A stretch of DNA of 28,894 nucleotides from Eubacteriales Family XIII. Incertae Sedis bacterium (GTDB lineage: Bacteria > Bacillota > Clostridia > Peptostreptococcales > Anaerovoracaceae), in the NCBI GenBank assembly GCA_031272745.1, contig JAISTF010000088.1, positions 1 to 28,894 of the forward strand. The letters run 5' to 3'. Below, in pieces: positions 1-8,242 of this stretch (position 1 is its first letter; each line of letters starts with the position of its first letter). A program made the translations under genes and the position numbers. The notes beneath the pieces are model-generated. The model was given only the letters and a program-made list of their open reading frames with translations, searched no databases and was not told the origin of the DNA.

Positions 1-10
1 GAAAAATCGC

Positions 11-39
11 TTGCATTCTTCGCCGTTTTCCAATAAAAT
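11..39 (+). promoter_or_regulatory. Probable sigma-A promoter of rpsT
   Basis: TTGCAT at 11-16 and TAAAAT at 34-39 are separated by exactly 17 bases, a good housekeeping-type promoter. Transcription would start near 46 and give a leader of about 75 bases before the rpsT GTG codon. Bacterial S20 genes often have their own promoter and leader, which fits. Confidence 0.6.
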
Positions 40-120
40 ATTCGTTGCGATTGTTTTTTGCCGGGACAGCATAGGGCTTCCGCGGCATGGGCCATTCACA
101 AAAGAAAGTGGGGTGAATAC

Positions 121-396
121 GTGGCAAACATCAAATCCGCAAAAAAGCGCATCAGCGTGATCCGTGTCAAGACGGCGCGCAACCGGCGCATCAAATCCCG
201 CCTGAAGGATACCTTCAAGGCGCTCGACGTCGCGATCGCGACCGAGGACAAGGACGCCGCGAAGCAGCTGCTCGCAAAGGCTGAGAAGAAGCTCATGCAG
301 GCCGCCGCCAAGGGGACGATCCACAAGAACGCCGCCAGCCGCAAAGTGTCGCGCCTGACGCATCGTTTCAATACGGTCTTCGCCGAAAAATCCTGA
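121..396 (+). CDS. rpsT: 30S ribosomal protein S20
   Basis: The 91-residue product is a primary 16S rRNA-binding protein of the small subunit. It starts VANIKSAKKRI, the usual S20 opening, and has the Lys/Arg-rich helical composition and the closing KGTIHKNAASRKVSRL segment typical of the family. Length is normal for S20 (about 85-90 residues). The frame is open upstream to a TTG at 58, but I chose the GTG at 121 because homology begins there and a GGGGTG ribosome-binding site lies just before it. The gene stands alone behind its own promoter. Its stop is only six bases from the stop of the convergent chemoreceptor gene, and no terminator hairpin lies between them. Confidence 0.95.
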   Translation: MANIKSAKKRISVIRVKTARNRRIKSRLKDTFKALDVAIATEDKDAAKQLLAKAEKKLMQAAAKGTIHKNAASRKVSRLTHRFNTVFAEKS

Positions 397-402
397 TCTT
401 TT

Positions 403-2307
403 CTAATTTGTCTTGAAAAACGACATCTCGCGTTCGAGCTCGGCGACGCGCGTGGAGAGCTCCATGCTCGCCCCCGCCGTCTCCTCGCTCATCGCGCTGT
501 CGTTTTGCACGAGCCGGTTCAGGCGACTGAGCTCCTCGTAAATCTCCCCCGCCGCGGCGGCCTGCCGGGCGACCGTCCCTTCGATTTCCTCGATGAGGGC
601 CGCGACCGCACTGAGCAGGGACGCGACGCCGTCGATCTTTTCCCAGACGCTTTGCGCGATGTCCTGCCCCTTCACGGCCGCGTCTTGCACGTTGGACAGC
701 AGCGACTCCGTGACCTTCGCCGACTCCGCGCTCTTGCCCGCGAGCTCGCGCACCTCGTCCGCCACGACCGCAAACCCTTTTCCGTGCGACCCCGCGCGCG
801 CCGCTTCGATGGCGGCGTTCAGCGACAGAATCGACGAGAGGAACGCGATGTCGTCGATGTCCTTGATGATCTTCAGCACCGCGTCGGATGCTTCCCCGAC
901 GTCCTTCATCGAGTCCATGAGCCGTCCCATTTCCTCGTGGCTCCGCACGAGTTCTTCCTTTGTGCGCCGCGTCTTCTCGAGCGTGTCCGCCGCGCCGCCC
1001 GCCGTCTGCGCCAGCGAATCCTTGATGCCTTCGAACCGCTTGTCGATGCGGTCGATCGCCGCCGCCTGCTCGACCGTGTTGCTCGAAAGCTCCTCGGACG
1101 CCGACGCCATCTGCACGGACGTGCCCGCGATGAGGCGCGCCGCGCCGCGAGTCTGCGCGAAAAAGCCCTGCAGCGAAGTCCGCAGCGTGTCCATGCTCGC
1201 GCGAATCGGCTCGTAGTCCCCGACGTACTCCACGGCCTCGCCGCCGCCCGTCAGGTCTCCGGCCGCCAGCGCCCCCATCCGCGCCGAAATATCCCGCACG
1301 TACGCGCTGATCGACGACAGCGACGTCCCCATCGCCGCGTACAGCACGCCGACCTCCGTGAGGGCCTCGCCGCGCGCGTCGGGGAGCGGCGTATGCAGGT
1401 CGCCCTGCGCGAGCAACTCCATGCGGCGGCGCATCGCCGAAATCGGTTCCGCGATGCGGCGGCTCATGATGAGCGCGATCAGCACCGCGACGAGCAGGCA
1501 CGCGGCCGACACGATGAAGAGCCACCGGAGCTGCGCGTAGAACGGCGCCATAAATTCTTCGGGGTAGATGACGGAGACGTATTCCCACCCCGTCGAGGGA
1601 ATTTCGGCCGACGACAGGCGCGTCCGCGCCGCGTCCAGCCCCAGGTCATCCTTGCTCCGCCCGTCGATGACGACCTGCTCGTCCGGGTGCGTCACAACGA
1701 TGCCGTTTGCGTCCGCAAGGAAAGAAAAGCCCGAGGCGCCGAGCGCGTTCGACGTCGTGAGGTCCCGCACCACGTCATACGTCACATCGATGCAGACCAA
1801 GCCCGAAAAGCCATTTTGATTATTTAATTTGTAGGAAACCGTCATGGTGACGGCCTCGTTCCAGGGGTCGTACGACGGCACGTCGACGAAGCCGCCCTCG
1901 TGCGCCATCGCGTCGATGAAAAACGTCTCCTGTGAATAATCCTCGCCGATGTCCACGGGATCCGCGTCGTTGATCGCGATGCCGTCCGTGCCGACCGTGT
2001 ACAGGGACGCGACGTCGGGGCGCGCTTCCGCGATGCGAACGATCTCACGCTGCCGCTCCTCCTGCGTCTTGCCCGTGTCCGTGATGGCGCCGGAGAGCGC
2101 GATCGTGGCCGCGTCCGCCTTCAGCATCCTCAGGTATTGGTCAATGCCCTGCGCGTACGCGGCGCAGTCCGTTTCCTGGAGACGGCCGATGTTGTTATAC
2201 GTTTCGTAATACCGCGACATCGCGCCGGAAACCCCCAACACCGCCGCCACGAGAAGCACGAGCACGACCATAGAGGTCATGATGGTTTTTCGAAGCGAAC
2301 CTTTCAT
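403..2307 (-). CDS. Methyl-accepting chemotaxis protein with Cache-type sensor domain
   Basis: This 634-residue transmembrane chemoreceptor signals to the CheA/CheW kinase complex. From MKGSLRKT it has a first membrane segment at about residues 9-29, an extracellular double-Cache-like domain to about 260, a second membrane segment at about 262-282, a HAMP linker, and a long cytoplasmic coiled-coil signalling domain. The hairpin tip contains SLNAAIEAARAG and GFAVVADEVRELA, the invariant MCP contact region. No CheR-tethering pentapeptide is seen at the C-terminus (it ends SFFKTN). The R-x-WY amino-acid-binding signature of some Cache receptors is not apparent, so the ligand is unknown. The frame extends upstream to 2502 but would run into argG, so I chose the ATG at 2307. 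No other chemotaxis gene is in the window. Confidence 0.9.
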   Translation of the reverse strand: MKGSLRKTIMTSMVVLVLLVAAVLGVSGAMSRYYETYNNIGRLQETDCAAYAQGIDQYLRMLKADAATIALSGAITDTGKTQEERQREIVRIAEARPDVASLYTVGTDGIAINDADPVDIGEDYSQETFFIDAMAHEGGFVDVPSYDPWNEAVTMTVSYKLNNQNGFSGLVCIDVTYDVVRDLTTSNALGASGFSFLADANGIVVTHPDEQVVIDGRSKDDLGLDAARTRLSSAEIPSTGWEYVSVIYPEEFMAPFYAQLRWLFIVSAACLLVAVLIALIMSRRIAEPISAMRRRMELLAQGDLHTPLPDARGEALTEVGVLYAAMGTSLSSISAYVRDISARMGALAAGDLTGGGEAVEYVGDYEPIRASMDTLRTSLQGFFAQTRGAARLIAGTSVQMASASEELSSNTVEQAAAIDRIDKRFEGIKDSLAQTAGGAADTLEKTRRTKEELVRSHEEMGRLMDSMKDVGEASDAVLKIIKDIDDIAFLSSILSLNAAIEAARAGSHGKGFAVVADEVRELAGKSAESAKVTESLLSNVQDAAVKGQDIAQSVWEKIDGVASLLSAVAALIEEIEGTVARQAAAAGEIYEELSRLNRLVQNDSAMSEETAGASMELSTRVAELEREMSFFKTN

Positions 2308-2314
2308 CAACGTT

Positions 2315-2323
2315 AGTATATCA
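2315..2323 (-). promoter_or_regulatory. Extended -10 element before the chemoreceptor gene
   Basis: On the minus strand the sequence reads TGATATACT, a TGN-extended -10 box, with no convincing -35 hexamer upstream. The predicted start of transcription falls about one base before the ATG at 2307. The message may therefore be leaderless, or a different promoter may be used. Confidence 0.45.
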
Positions 2324-2331
2324 TGATTGTT

Positions 2332-2369
2332 TATGCATAAATATAAATATTTATGAATAATTATGCAAA
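2332..2369. promoter_or_regulatory. Probable tandem ARG-box operator (ArgR/AhrC site)
   Basis: Two AT-rich 18-bp boxes at 2332-2349 and 2352-2369 are separated by 2 bp, the geometry of arginine-repressor operators. The box nearer argG, TATGAATAATTATGCAAA, matches the Bacillus ARG-box consensus CATGAATAAAAATKCAAK at 14 of 18 positions. The farther box matches at about 11. They lie just upstream of the argG promoter and over the -35 region of the divergent chemoreceptor promoter. Repression by arginine is inferred; no argR gene is in the window. Confidence 0.55.
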
Positions 2370-2375
2370 ACATGC

Positions 2376-2404
2376 TTGCTTTTGTTTCCCTGTGGTGGTA
2401 GACT
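2376..2404 (+). promoter_or_regulatory. Candidate promoter of argGH
   Basis: TTGCTT at 2376-2381 and TAGACT at 2399-2404 are 17 bases apart, and the -10 is extended by TGG at 2396-2398. The predicted leader is about 30 bases and carries the ribosome-binding site AAGGAGG at 2428-2434, nine bases before the argG ATG. The adjacent ARG boxes at 2332-2369 suggest arginine control. Confidence 0.45.
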
Positions 2405-2443
2405 TTCACTATTGTTTCTGCATTTGCAAGGAGGTTTTGTGGC

Positions 2444-3661
2444 ATGGCGAAGAAAGAGAAGATCGTGCTCGCGTACTCGGGCGGATTGGACACGTCAATC
2501 ATTTTGACGTGGCTGAAGGAAAACTACGATGCGGAAGTCATCGCGGCGGACGGCGACGTCGGGCAGGACGATGATTTCAAATATATCCGCAAGAAGGCGT
2601 ACGCGACGGGCGCGGACAATTGCTACATCCTCGACCTCAAGGACGAATTCGTGACGGGGTATATCTGGCCGGTCGTGAAGGCGGGGGCCGTCTATGAGGA
2701 CGACTACCTGCTCGGCACGTCGATGGCGCGCCCGCTGATCGCGCAGAAGCTCGTCGAGATCGCGCAGAAGGAAGGCGCGAAGTACATCGCGCACGGAGCC
2801 ACGGGCAAGGGCAACGACCAGGTGCGGTTCGAGTCGACAATCCACGCGCTCGACCCGTCGATCAAAATCATCGCGCCGTGGCGGATCTGGGATTTCAAAT
2901 CGCGCGAGGATCTGCTCGCCTACGCGAAGAAGCACAAGATCCCGCTCGAACAGTCGGCGAAGAAAATCTGGAGCCGCGACCAAAACCTTTGGCACATCAG
3001 CCACGAGGGGGGCAACCTCGAAGACCCGTGGGAGATGCATCCGGACAACGTCCATGTGATGAGCAAGCCGATCGAGAAGGCGCCGGACAAGCCGGCCTTC
3101 GTGGAGCTTGAATTTGCGAAAGGCGTGCCGGTCGCGCTGAACGGGAAGAAGATGAAAGGCGCGGCGCTGCTTGCGGAACTGAACAAGATCGGCGGAAAGC
3201 ACGGCGTCGGCACGATCGACATCGTCGAAAACCGCCTCGTGGGCATGAAGTCACGGGGGGTGTACGAGACCCCGGGCGGCACGATTATTATGAACGCGCA
3301 TAAGGCGCTCGAAAAACTCGTGCTGGATCGCGACACGCTGTACGAGAAGGGCATCCTTGCGCGGCGCTACGCGCAGCTCGTCTACGACGGAAAATGGTTC
3401 ACGCCGCTGCGCGAAGCGATCGACGCGTTCGTGGACGTGACGCAGGAAGTCGTGACGGGCACGGTGCGCGTGGAGTTGTACAAAGGCAACGCCCTGCCCT
3501 GCGCGACGAAGGCGCCGGCTTCGCTGTACAGCGAGGAGTTTGCGACGTTCGGCGAGGACGAGGTGTACAATCAGAAGGACGCGGAAGGCTTCATCAACCT
3601 GTTCAGCCTGTCCATGAAGATCCGCGCGATGCAGAAGCAGAAGTCGAAGAAACGGAAGTAA
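2444..3661 (+). CDS. argG: Argininosuccinate synthase
   Basis: The 405-residue enzyme joins citrulline and aspartate using ATP to make argininosuccinate, AMP and pyrophosphate, the seventh step of arginine synthesis. The N-terminal pyrophosphatase-loop motif SGGLDTS is at residues 12-18, and the GATGKGNDQVRFE segment of the ATP/citrulline site is present. Length is typical. The ATG follows a near-perfect AAGGAGG at ideal spacing. Its TAA stop is one base before the argH ATG, so the pair is surely an operon. A probable tandem ARG box upstream suggests ArgR control. The C-terminus is very Lys-rich (MQKQKSKKRK). Confidence 0.97.
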   Translation: MAKKEKIVLAYSGGLDTSIILTWLKENYDAEVIAADGDVGQDDDFKYIRKKAYATGADNCYILDLKDEFVTGYIWPVVKAGAVYEDDYLLGTSMARPLIAQKLVEIAQKEGAKYIAHGATGKGNDQVRFESTIHALDPSIKIIAPWRIWDFKSREDLLAYAKKHKIPLEQSAKKIWSRDQNLWHISHEGGNLEDPWEMHPDNVHVMSKPIEKAPDKPAFVELEFAKGVPVALNGKKMKGAALLAELNKIGGKHGVGTIDIVENRLVGMKSRGVYETPGGTIIMNAHKALEKLVLDRDTLYEKGILARRYAQLVYDGKWFTPLREAIDAFVDVTQEVVTGTVRVELYKGNALPCATKAPASLYSEEFATFGEDEVYNQKDAEGFINLFSLSMKIRAMQKQKSKKRK

Positions 3662-3662
3662 G

Positions 3663-5036
3663 ATGGCGAAGCTCTGGGGCGGACGGTTTTCCAAAGACAT
3701 CGACGAGGACGTCAAGGTCTGGGCGGCCTCGATTCCGTTCGACCAAATCCTCTGGCGTGAGGACATCGAGGGCAGCATCGCGCACGCGCGGATGCTCGCC
3801 GCGTGCGGCATCCTCTCGCAGGACGATGCGGCGGCCATCGCATCCGGTCTGACGGAGATTCTCGCGGAAATCGAGGCGGGGGATGTGACGTTTTCGGTCG
3901 ACGCCGAGGACATCCATATGAACATCGAGACCCTGCTCACGGAGAAGATCGGCGAGCCCGCGAAGCGGTTGCACACGGCGCGCAGCCGCAACGACCAGGT
4001 CGCGACGGACACGCGGCTTTGGCTGAAAACGGAGATCCTCGGGGCGACAGAGCTGCTGGCCGAAGTGCGCGCGGCGCTCGTCGCGCTCGCGAAGGAACAC
4101 ACGGGGTCGCTGATGCCGGGCTATACGCATCTGCAACACGCGCAGCCCGTGTCGCTCGCGTTCCATCTGCTCGCGTGGTACCAAATGTTCACGCGCGACG
4201 CCGACCGGCTTTGGGATGTATACCGGCGGACCGATGTGCTGCCGCTCGGCGCGGGTGCGCTCGCGGGCGTGTCCTACGACACGGACCGGCGGCATACGGC
4301 GGACATCCTCGGATTTCCGGAGATCGCGGACAACGCGATGGACGCGGTTTCCGACCGCGACTTCGTGATCGAATATATCTCGGCGGCCGCCATCTGCATG
4401 ATGCATCTGTCGCGCTGCTGCGAGGAGCTGATCCTCTGGAGCTCGCAGGAGTTCGGATTCGTCACGATGGACGACGCGTTCAGCACGGGCTCCTCGATCA
4501 TGCCGCAGAAAAAAAACCCCGACATGGCGGAGCTCATTCGCGGCAAGACGGGCCGCGTCTACGGGGACCTCATGGCGATCCTGACGGTCATGAAGGGGCT
4601 GCCGCTCGCGTACAACAAGGACATGCAGGAGGACAAGGAGCCGCTGTTCGACGCGGCCGCGACGCTGTCCGGTTGCCTGACGGCGTTCAAGGGGATGGTC
4701 GCATCCATGACCGTCCACAAGGACGCGATGGCGGAAGCCGCAAAGCGCGGGTTCATGAATGCGACGGATGCCGCGGATTATTTGGCAGGCAAAGGCGTGC
4801 CCTTCCGCGAGGCACACGAAATCATCGGAAAGCTCGTGGCGTATTGCGTGGAGAAGGGGCTCGCGCTCGAAGACGTGGACCTCGAACTGCTCCGGCAAAT
4901 CAGCCCTGCGTTTGACGAGGATTTCTTCGCGCGCATCGATCTTTTTGCCTGCATGAACGCCAAGCGCTCCGAAGGGGGAACCTCCGAAGCGCGGGTGGGT
5001 GAGCAAATTTCCAAAGCCGAAACCGAGCTGGGTTAG
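3663..5036 (+). CDS. argH: Argininosuccinate lyase
   Basis: The 457-residue cytoplasmic enzyme cleaves argininosuccinate to arginine and fumarate, the last step of arginine synthesis. It belongs to the fumarase/aspartase superfamily. The signature GSSIMPQKKNPD, with the catalytic serine loop, is at about residues 276-287. The other conserved regions are HTARSRNDQVATDTRL and GYTHLQHAQPVS. Length is normal. The start is one base after the argG stop, with a GGAAG ribosome-binding site at the end of argG. The TAG stop shares the bases TTAG (5033-5036) with the TAA stop of the convergent carboxyltransferase gene, leaving no room for a terminator between them. Confidence 0.97.
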   Translation: MAKLWGGRFSKDIDEDVKVWAASIPFDQILWREDIEGSIAHARMLAACGILSQDDAAAIASGLTEILAEIEAGDVTFSVDAEDIHMNIETLLTEKIGEPAKRLHTARSRNDQVATDTRLWLKTEILGATELLAEVRAALVALAKEHTGSLMPGYTHLQHAQPVSLAFHLLAWYQMFTRDADRLWDVYRRTDVLPLGAGALAGVSYDTDRRHTADILGFPEIADNAMDAVSDRDFVIEYISAAAICMMHLSRCCEELILWSSQEFGFVTMDDAFSTGSSIMPQKKNPDMAELIRGKTGRVYGDLMAILTVMKGLPLAYNKDMQEDKEPLFDAAATLSGCLTAFKGMVASMTVHKDAMAEAAKRGFMNATDAADYLAGKGVPFREAHEIIGKLVAYCVEKGLALEDVDLELLRQISPAFDEDFFARIDLFACMNAKRSEGGTSEARVGEQISKAETELG

Positions 5037-6451
5037 ACCGGATACACCTGGTCTTTCTCGTCGAGCAGCGTCGAGTCGATGCCGTATTTCTGCGCCTGCC
5101 GCCATTTGAAGAACTCCACGGCCGGCCCCGGGAACATCGCGCCGGTCAGGATGTCTTCCGGCTGCTCGATGTATTCCGCAAACTCTTCCTTGGCTTTGTC
5201 GAGCTCGGGCGCGAGGTCGTCCGCCGGCCTGTGCGTGATGCGGTCCTTCGCCTCGTCGCCGAGAATTTTCTTCGCGAACTCGTCCGAGATCGGCACGGTC
5301 GTCGCGCCGTATTTGCCGCGCACGACGTCCTTGAATTCGTTGGGCACCATCTTGTAGCGTTCGCCGGTCACGATGTTGAGCACGGCCTGCGTGCCGACGA
5401 TCTGGCTCGACGGCGTGACGAGCGGCGGGTAACCAAGGTCCTCGCGCACGCGCGGCACTTCCTTCAGCACGTCCTCGAATTTGTCCATCGCATTTGCCTG
5501 TTTGAGCTGCGAGACGAGGTTGGAAAGCATGCCGCCCGGCACCTGGTAGATGAGCGTGTTGATGTCCACGCCGAGCAGTTTCGTATCCATGAGGCCGCTC
5601 GCGATGTCGGCCTCGCGCAGCGGCCGGAAATACTCCGTCGCCTCGTTGAGTTTTTCCATCGAAAGCCCCGTCTCAAACTGGCCGCCCGAGTGGTCGAAGG
5701 CGTAGACCATCGGCTCAGTCGGCGGCTGGCTCGTGCCTTCCGCAAACGGCGAAAGCGCCGTGTCGATGATGTCGACGCCCGCTTCGGCCGCCTTCATATA
5801 CGTCATCGATCCGAGGCCGCTCGTCGCGTGCGTGTGCAGCTCGAGGGGGATCTTCACCTCGGACTTGATGGCTTTCACAAGGTCGTATGTCCCGTACGGG
5901 TCAAGCAGGCCGGCCATGTCCTTGATGCACACGGAATCCGCGCCCATTTCGGCAATCTGCTTGATCAGCTTGATGAACATCTCCGGCGTGTGCACGGGCG
6001 ACAGCGTATAGCTGATCGTGCCCTGCGCGTGTCCGCCGTATTTCTTGCAGGCTTTGATGGCGGCCTCGAGGTTGCGCACGTCGTTGAACGCGTCGAAGAT
6101 GCGGATGATGTCGATGCCGTTCGCAATCGACTTGTTCACGAATTCGTCGACCATGTCGTCCGCGTAGTGACGGTAACCGAGCAGGTTCTGGCCGCGCAGC
6201 AGCATCTGCAGCTTGGTGTTTTTGACGTGCTTGCGGAAGGTGCGCAACCGCTCCCACGGATCTTCGTGCAGGAACCGCACGCTCGCGTCGAACGTCGCAC
6301 CGCCCCAGCACTCGAGGGCATTGTACCCGACCGCGTCGAGAATCTCCAGCGCAGGCACCATCTCCTCGGTCGTCATGCGCGTCGCAATCAGCGACTGGTG
6401 CGCGTCCCGCAGGATCGTTTCCGTGAATCCGATTTTTCTTTTCTCAGCCAT
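5033..6451 (-). CDS. Carboxyltransferase subunit of oxaloacetate decarboxylase / pyruvate carboxylase (5S type)
   Basis: This 472-residue protein is the DRE-TIM barrel that moves a carboxyl group between biotin and pyruvate/oxaloacetate. The family motif LRDAHQSL is at residues 14-21 with metal ligand D16. The likely carboxylated lysine is K177 in CIKDMAG, and H206 and H208 in LHTHATSG complete the metal site. The protein ends soon after the PYC/OadA conserved domain and has no C-terminal biotinyl domain or MKM motif, so it must work with a separate biotin carrier not found here. I chose the ATG at 6451 because GGGAGG precedes it by seven bases; an in-frame ATG 15 bases upstream is weaker. 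It lies 40 bp downstream of sigH and may be co-transcribed. It could be oadA or pycB, and sequence alone does not decide. Confidence 0.88.
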   Translation of the reverse strand: MAEKRKIGFTETILRDAHQSLIATRMTTEEMVPALEILDAVGYNALECWGGATFDASVRFLHEDPWERLRTFRKHVKNTKLQMLLRGQNLLGYRHYADDMVDEFVNKSIANGIDIIRIFDAFNDVRNLEAAIKACKKYGGHAQGTISYTLSPVHTPEMFIKLIKQIAEMGADSVCIKDMAGLLDPYGTYDLVKAIKSEVKIPLELHTHATSGLGSMTYMKAAEAGVDIIDTALSPFAEGTSQPPTEPMVYAFDHSGGQFETGLSMEKLNEATEYFRPLREADIASGLMDTKLLGVDINTLIYQVPGGMLSNLVSQLKQANAMDKFEDVLKEVPRVREDLGYPPLVTPSSQIVGTQAVLNIVTGERYKMVPNEFKDVVRGKYGATTVPISDEFAKKILGDEAKDRITHRPADDLAPELDKAKEEFAEYIEQPEDILTGAMFPGPAVEFFKWRQAQKYGIDSTLLDEKDQVYPV

Positions 6452-6491
6452 GCCTATGCCTCCCATGAATACAATACGATTGAATACGATT

Positions 6492-7103
6492 TTAATACAG
6501 CGCCACCAATTTCTCAACCTTTTTTTTGATGCGCTGGAGCGTGTTCTCGACGGACTTGGGGGGCTTGCCGAGCGCGGCGGCGATTTGCGCGGGATTGCGG
6601 CCCTCGGTGAAGAGATCCCAGACGCGGCGCTCCAGCTTGCTGAAGAGCTGCGGCGCGTTGCTGCCGACGTAGGCGAAGAGGTCGGCGAGCAGGACGAGCT
6701 GCTCCGGATCCGCGCCCTCGCCCGCCGCCAGCGCTTCCTCGATCGCGTCTTCGCCGGCGCCGCCGTCCGACACCGGCACGTCGATCGACAGGGACTCGTT
6801 GAGCGGCGTGTGCTTCTTGCGGCCCGCCATCTTCACCGCATTGAGAATCTGCCGCTTCACGACGAGCTCCGCGTACGTGCGAAAGGACGCGCCCGCCTGC
6901 GGATCGTAGCTGCGGATCGCCTTGAGCAGCCCGATCATCCCTTCCTGGATCACGTCGTCGCGGTCGGCGCCGACCATGAAGTACAGGTTCGCCTTGCTGC
7001 GCAGCATGTCGCGGCAGGACGCGTAGAGGCATTCGTACGCCTCCCCGTCGCCGCCCTTCGCGAGTTCCACGAGGCGCTCCTCGGGCATCTGCGCATAGTT
7101 CAT
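6492..7103 (-). CDS. sigH: RNA polymerase sigma-70 family factor, SigH type
   Basis: The 203-residue protein resembles the sigma-H of Bacillus and Clostridium, which directs early stationary-phase and sporulation-entry genes. Region 2 is clear: DDVIQEGMIGLLKAI at about residues 49-63, then SYDPQAGASFRTYAEL and RKKHTPLNES, which closely follow the SigH pattern. A region-4 helix-turn-helix is at about 165-200 (RNPAQIAAALGKPPKSVENT). The ATG at 7103 overlaps the rlmB stop as ATGA, with an AGAGGGG ribosome-binding site inside rlmB, so the two are translationally coupled. The position after rlmB matches the Bacillus cluster, except that the NYN-domain gene (yacP) usually between them is absent. 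What follows is a carboxyltransferase gene rather than rpmG-secE-nusG. Confidence 0.88.
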   Translation of the reverse strand: MNYAQMPEERLVELAKGGDGEAYECLYASCRDMLRSKANLYFMVGADRDDVIQEGMIGLLKAIRSYDPQAGASFRTYAELVVKRQILNAVKMAGRKKHTPLNESLSIDVPVSDGGAGEDAIEEALAAGEGADPEQLVLLADLFAYVGSNAPQLFSKLERRVWDLFTEGRNPAQIAAALGKPPKSVENTLQRIKKKVEKLVALY

Positions 7104-7846
7104 GAAACGCCCCTCTGCGCCGCCGCTTCGAATAACACAACGGCCGCCGCGTTGCTTGCGTTGAGCGACCCCACCTGTCCGTGCATCGGGATGCGCACGA
7201 GGAAGTCGCACTGCTCCTTCACGAGCCGCCCGATGCCGGAGCCTTCGGAGCCGACGACGAGGACCGCCCCGCCGTCCCCGCCGAAATCCGCCTCGCGGTA
7301 CGGCGTCCCGTCCATGTCGAGGCCGAACGCCCACAGCCCCTTCTCCTGGAGCTCCTTCAAAGTCGCCGACACGTTTGTCACGCGCGCGACGCGCATATGC
7401 GCCGCCGCCCCCGCCGAGACCTTCATGACGGTCGCGGTCACGGATGCCGCGCGGTGCTTCGGGATGAGCACGCCGTGTACGCCCGCGCCTTCCGCCGAGC
7501 GCAGGATCGCGCCGAGGTTGTGCGGGTCCTCGATGCCGTCGAGCAGCAGCAGAAACGGCGGCTCGCCCGCGTCCCGCGCCGCCGCGAGCATCGCGTCCAA
7601 ATCCGAGTACGCGTAGTCCGTCACGACGGCCGCCACCCCCTGATGCGCCGCGCCGCCCGTCTCCTTGTCGAGCACGAACCGCGGCACCGCCTGCACGGGG
7701 ATCTTCGCCTTTTTCGCGAGCGCAAAAATCTTCTTGCCTTCGCCCTCGATGTTCTTCTGGATGAGCAACTTCTCCACGCCCGTGTCCGCGCGGATCGCCT
7801 CCGTCACGGCGTTTCGCCCGTAGATCAGGTTCTGTTTTTCATGCAT
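7100..7846 (-). CDS. rlmB: 23S rRNA (guanosine-2'-O)-methyltransferase RlmB (TrmH/SpoU family)
   Basis: The 248-residue SPOUT-fold enzyme uses S-adenosylmethionine to 2'-O-methylate a conserved guanosine of 23S rRNA. An N-terminal substrate-binding domain begins at YGRNAVTEAI. The three SPOUT motifs follow: DPHNLGAILRSAEGAG, VVGSEGSGI and IPMHGQVGSLNASNA. I chose the ATG at 7846, with GAGGG nine bases upstream; a TTG two codons earlier is possible. The start overlaps the end of mrnC by eight bases and the stop overlaps sigH by four, placing it in the middle of a coupled mrnC-rlmB-sigH unit. Substrate assignment to RlmB rather than another SpoU paralogue rests on this conserved gene order. Confidence 0.92.
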   Translation of the reverse strand: MHEKQNLIYGRNAVTEAIRADTGVEKLLIQKNIEGEGKKIFALAKKAKIPVQAVPRFVLDKETGGAAHQGVAAVVTDYAYSDLDAMLAAARDAGEPPFLLLLDGIEDPHNLGAILRSAEGAGVHGVLIPKHRAASVTATVMKVSAGAAAHMRVARVTNVSATLKELQEKGLWAFGLDMDGTPYREADFGGDGGAVLVVGSEGSGIGRLVKEQCDFLVRIPMHGQVGSLNASNAAAVVLFEAAAQRGVS

Positions 7847-8225
7847 CGTCAATCGCCCTCATCGCCGCCGCAAACAGCGTCTCCATTTCCCCCGTCCGCC
7901 CTTTCAAATAATAATGCCCGCACAGCGCCTCGAACGCCGTCGCCCACCGGTACTGTGCGGGGTCCGCGTTTTTCGGCATGCTCTTTGGTTTGTGGTTGCG
8001 CGCGCGCCGCACGACCGCCGCGTCCTCCTCGGACAAATCCGGAAGCAGTGCCCGCATCGCCTGCGCCTGCGCCGAGGCGCGGACGTAGCGCACCGCCGCG
8101 CGGTGCAGACGATCCGCGGACGCTTTCCCTTCCGCCGCGAGCCGTGCGCGGACATACAACTCATAGGCCGCGTCCCCGACAAACGCGAGGGCCGGCGTGC
8201 TCATTTGGGTTGGGTCTTTCGTCAT
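7839..8225 (-). CDS. mrnC: Mini-ribonuclease III
   Basis: The 128-residue protein is the catalytic domain of RNase III without a double-stranded-RNA-binding domain. In Bacillus it trims the ends of 23S rRNA precursor. The signature LAFVGDAAYELYVR contains the metal-binding Asp. RRARNHKPKSMPKNAD and YRWATAFEALCGHYYLKG carry the other conserved active-site positions. Start choice is uncertain: the ATG at 8225 has GGTGG about 11 bases upstream, while 8234 and 8204 are alternatives. The gene begins 17 bp after eamA ends and overlaps rlmB by eight bases. Neighbourhood (cysS upstream, rlmB downstream) supports the call. Confidence 0.9.
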   Translation of the reverse strand: MTKDPTQMSTPALAFVGDAAYELYVRARLAAEGKASADRLHRAAVRYVRASAQAQAMRALLPDLSEEDAAVVRRARNHKPKSMPKNADPAQYRWATAFEALCGHYYLKGRTGEMETLFAAAMRAIDDA

Positions 8226-8242
8226 CGTCCGCATTGCCACCG

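Noticed and set aside
58..120. Upstream TTG start extending rpsT by 21 codons
   Set aside because: The extra residues do not match S20, and the GTG at 121 has the ribosome-binding site and the family N-terminus.
2308..2502. 65-codon N-terminal extension of the chemoreceptor
   Set aside because: It would overlap argG, its ribosome-binding site and the ARG boxes, and adds no recognisable signal or membrane segment.
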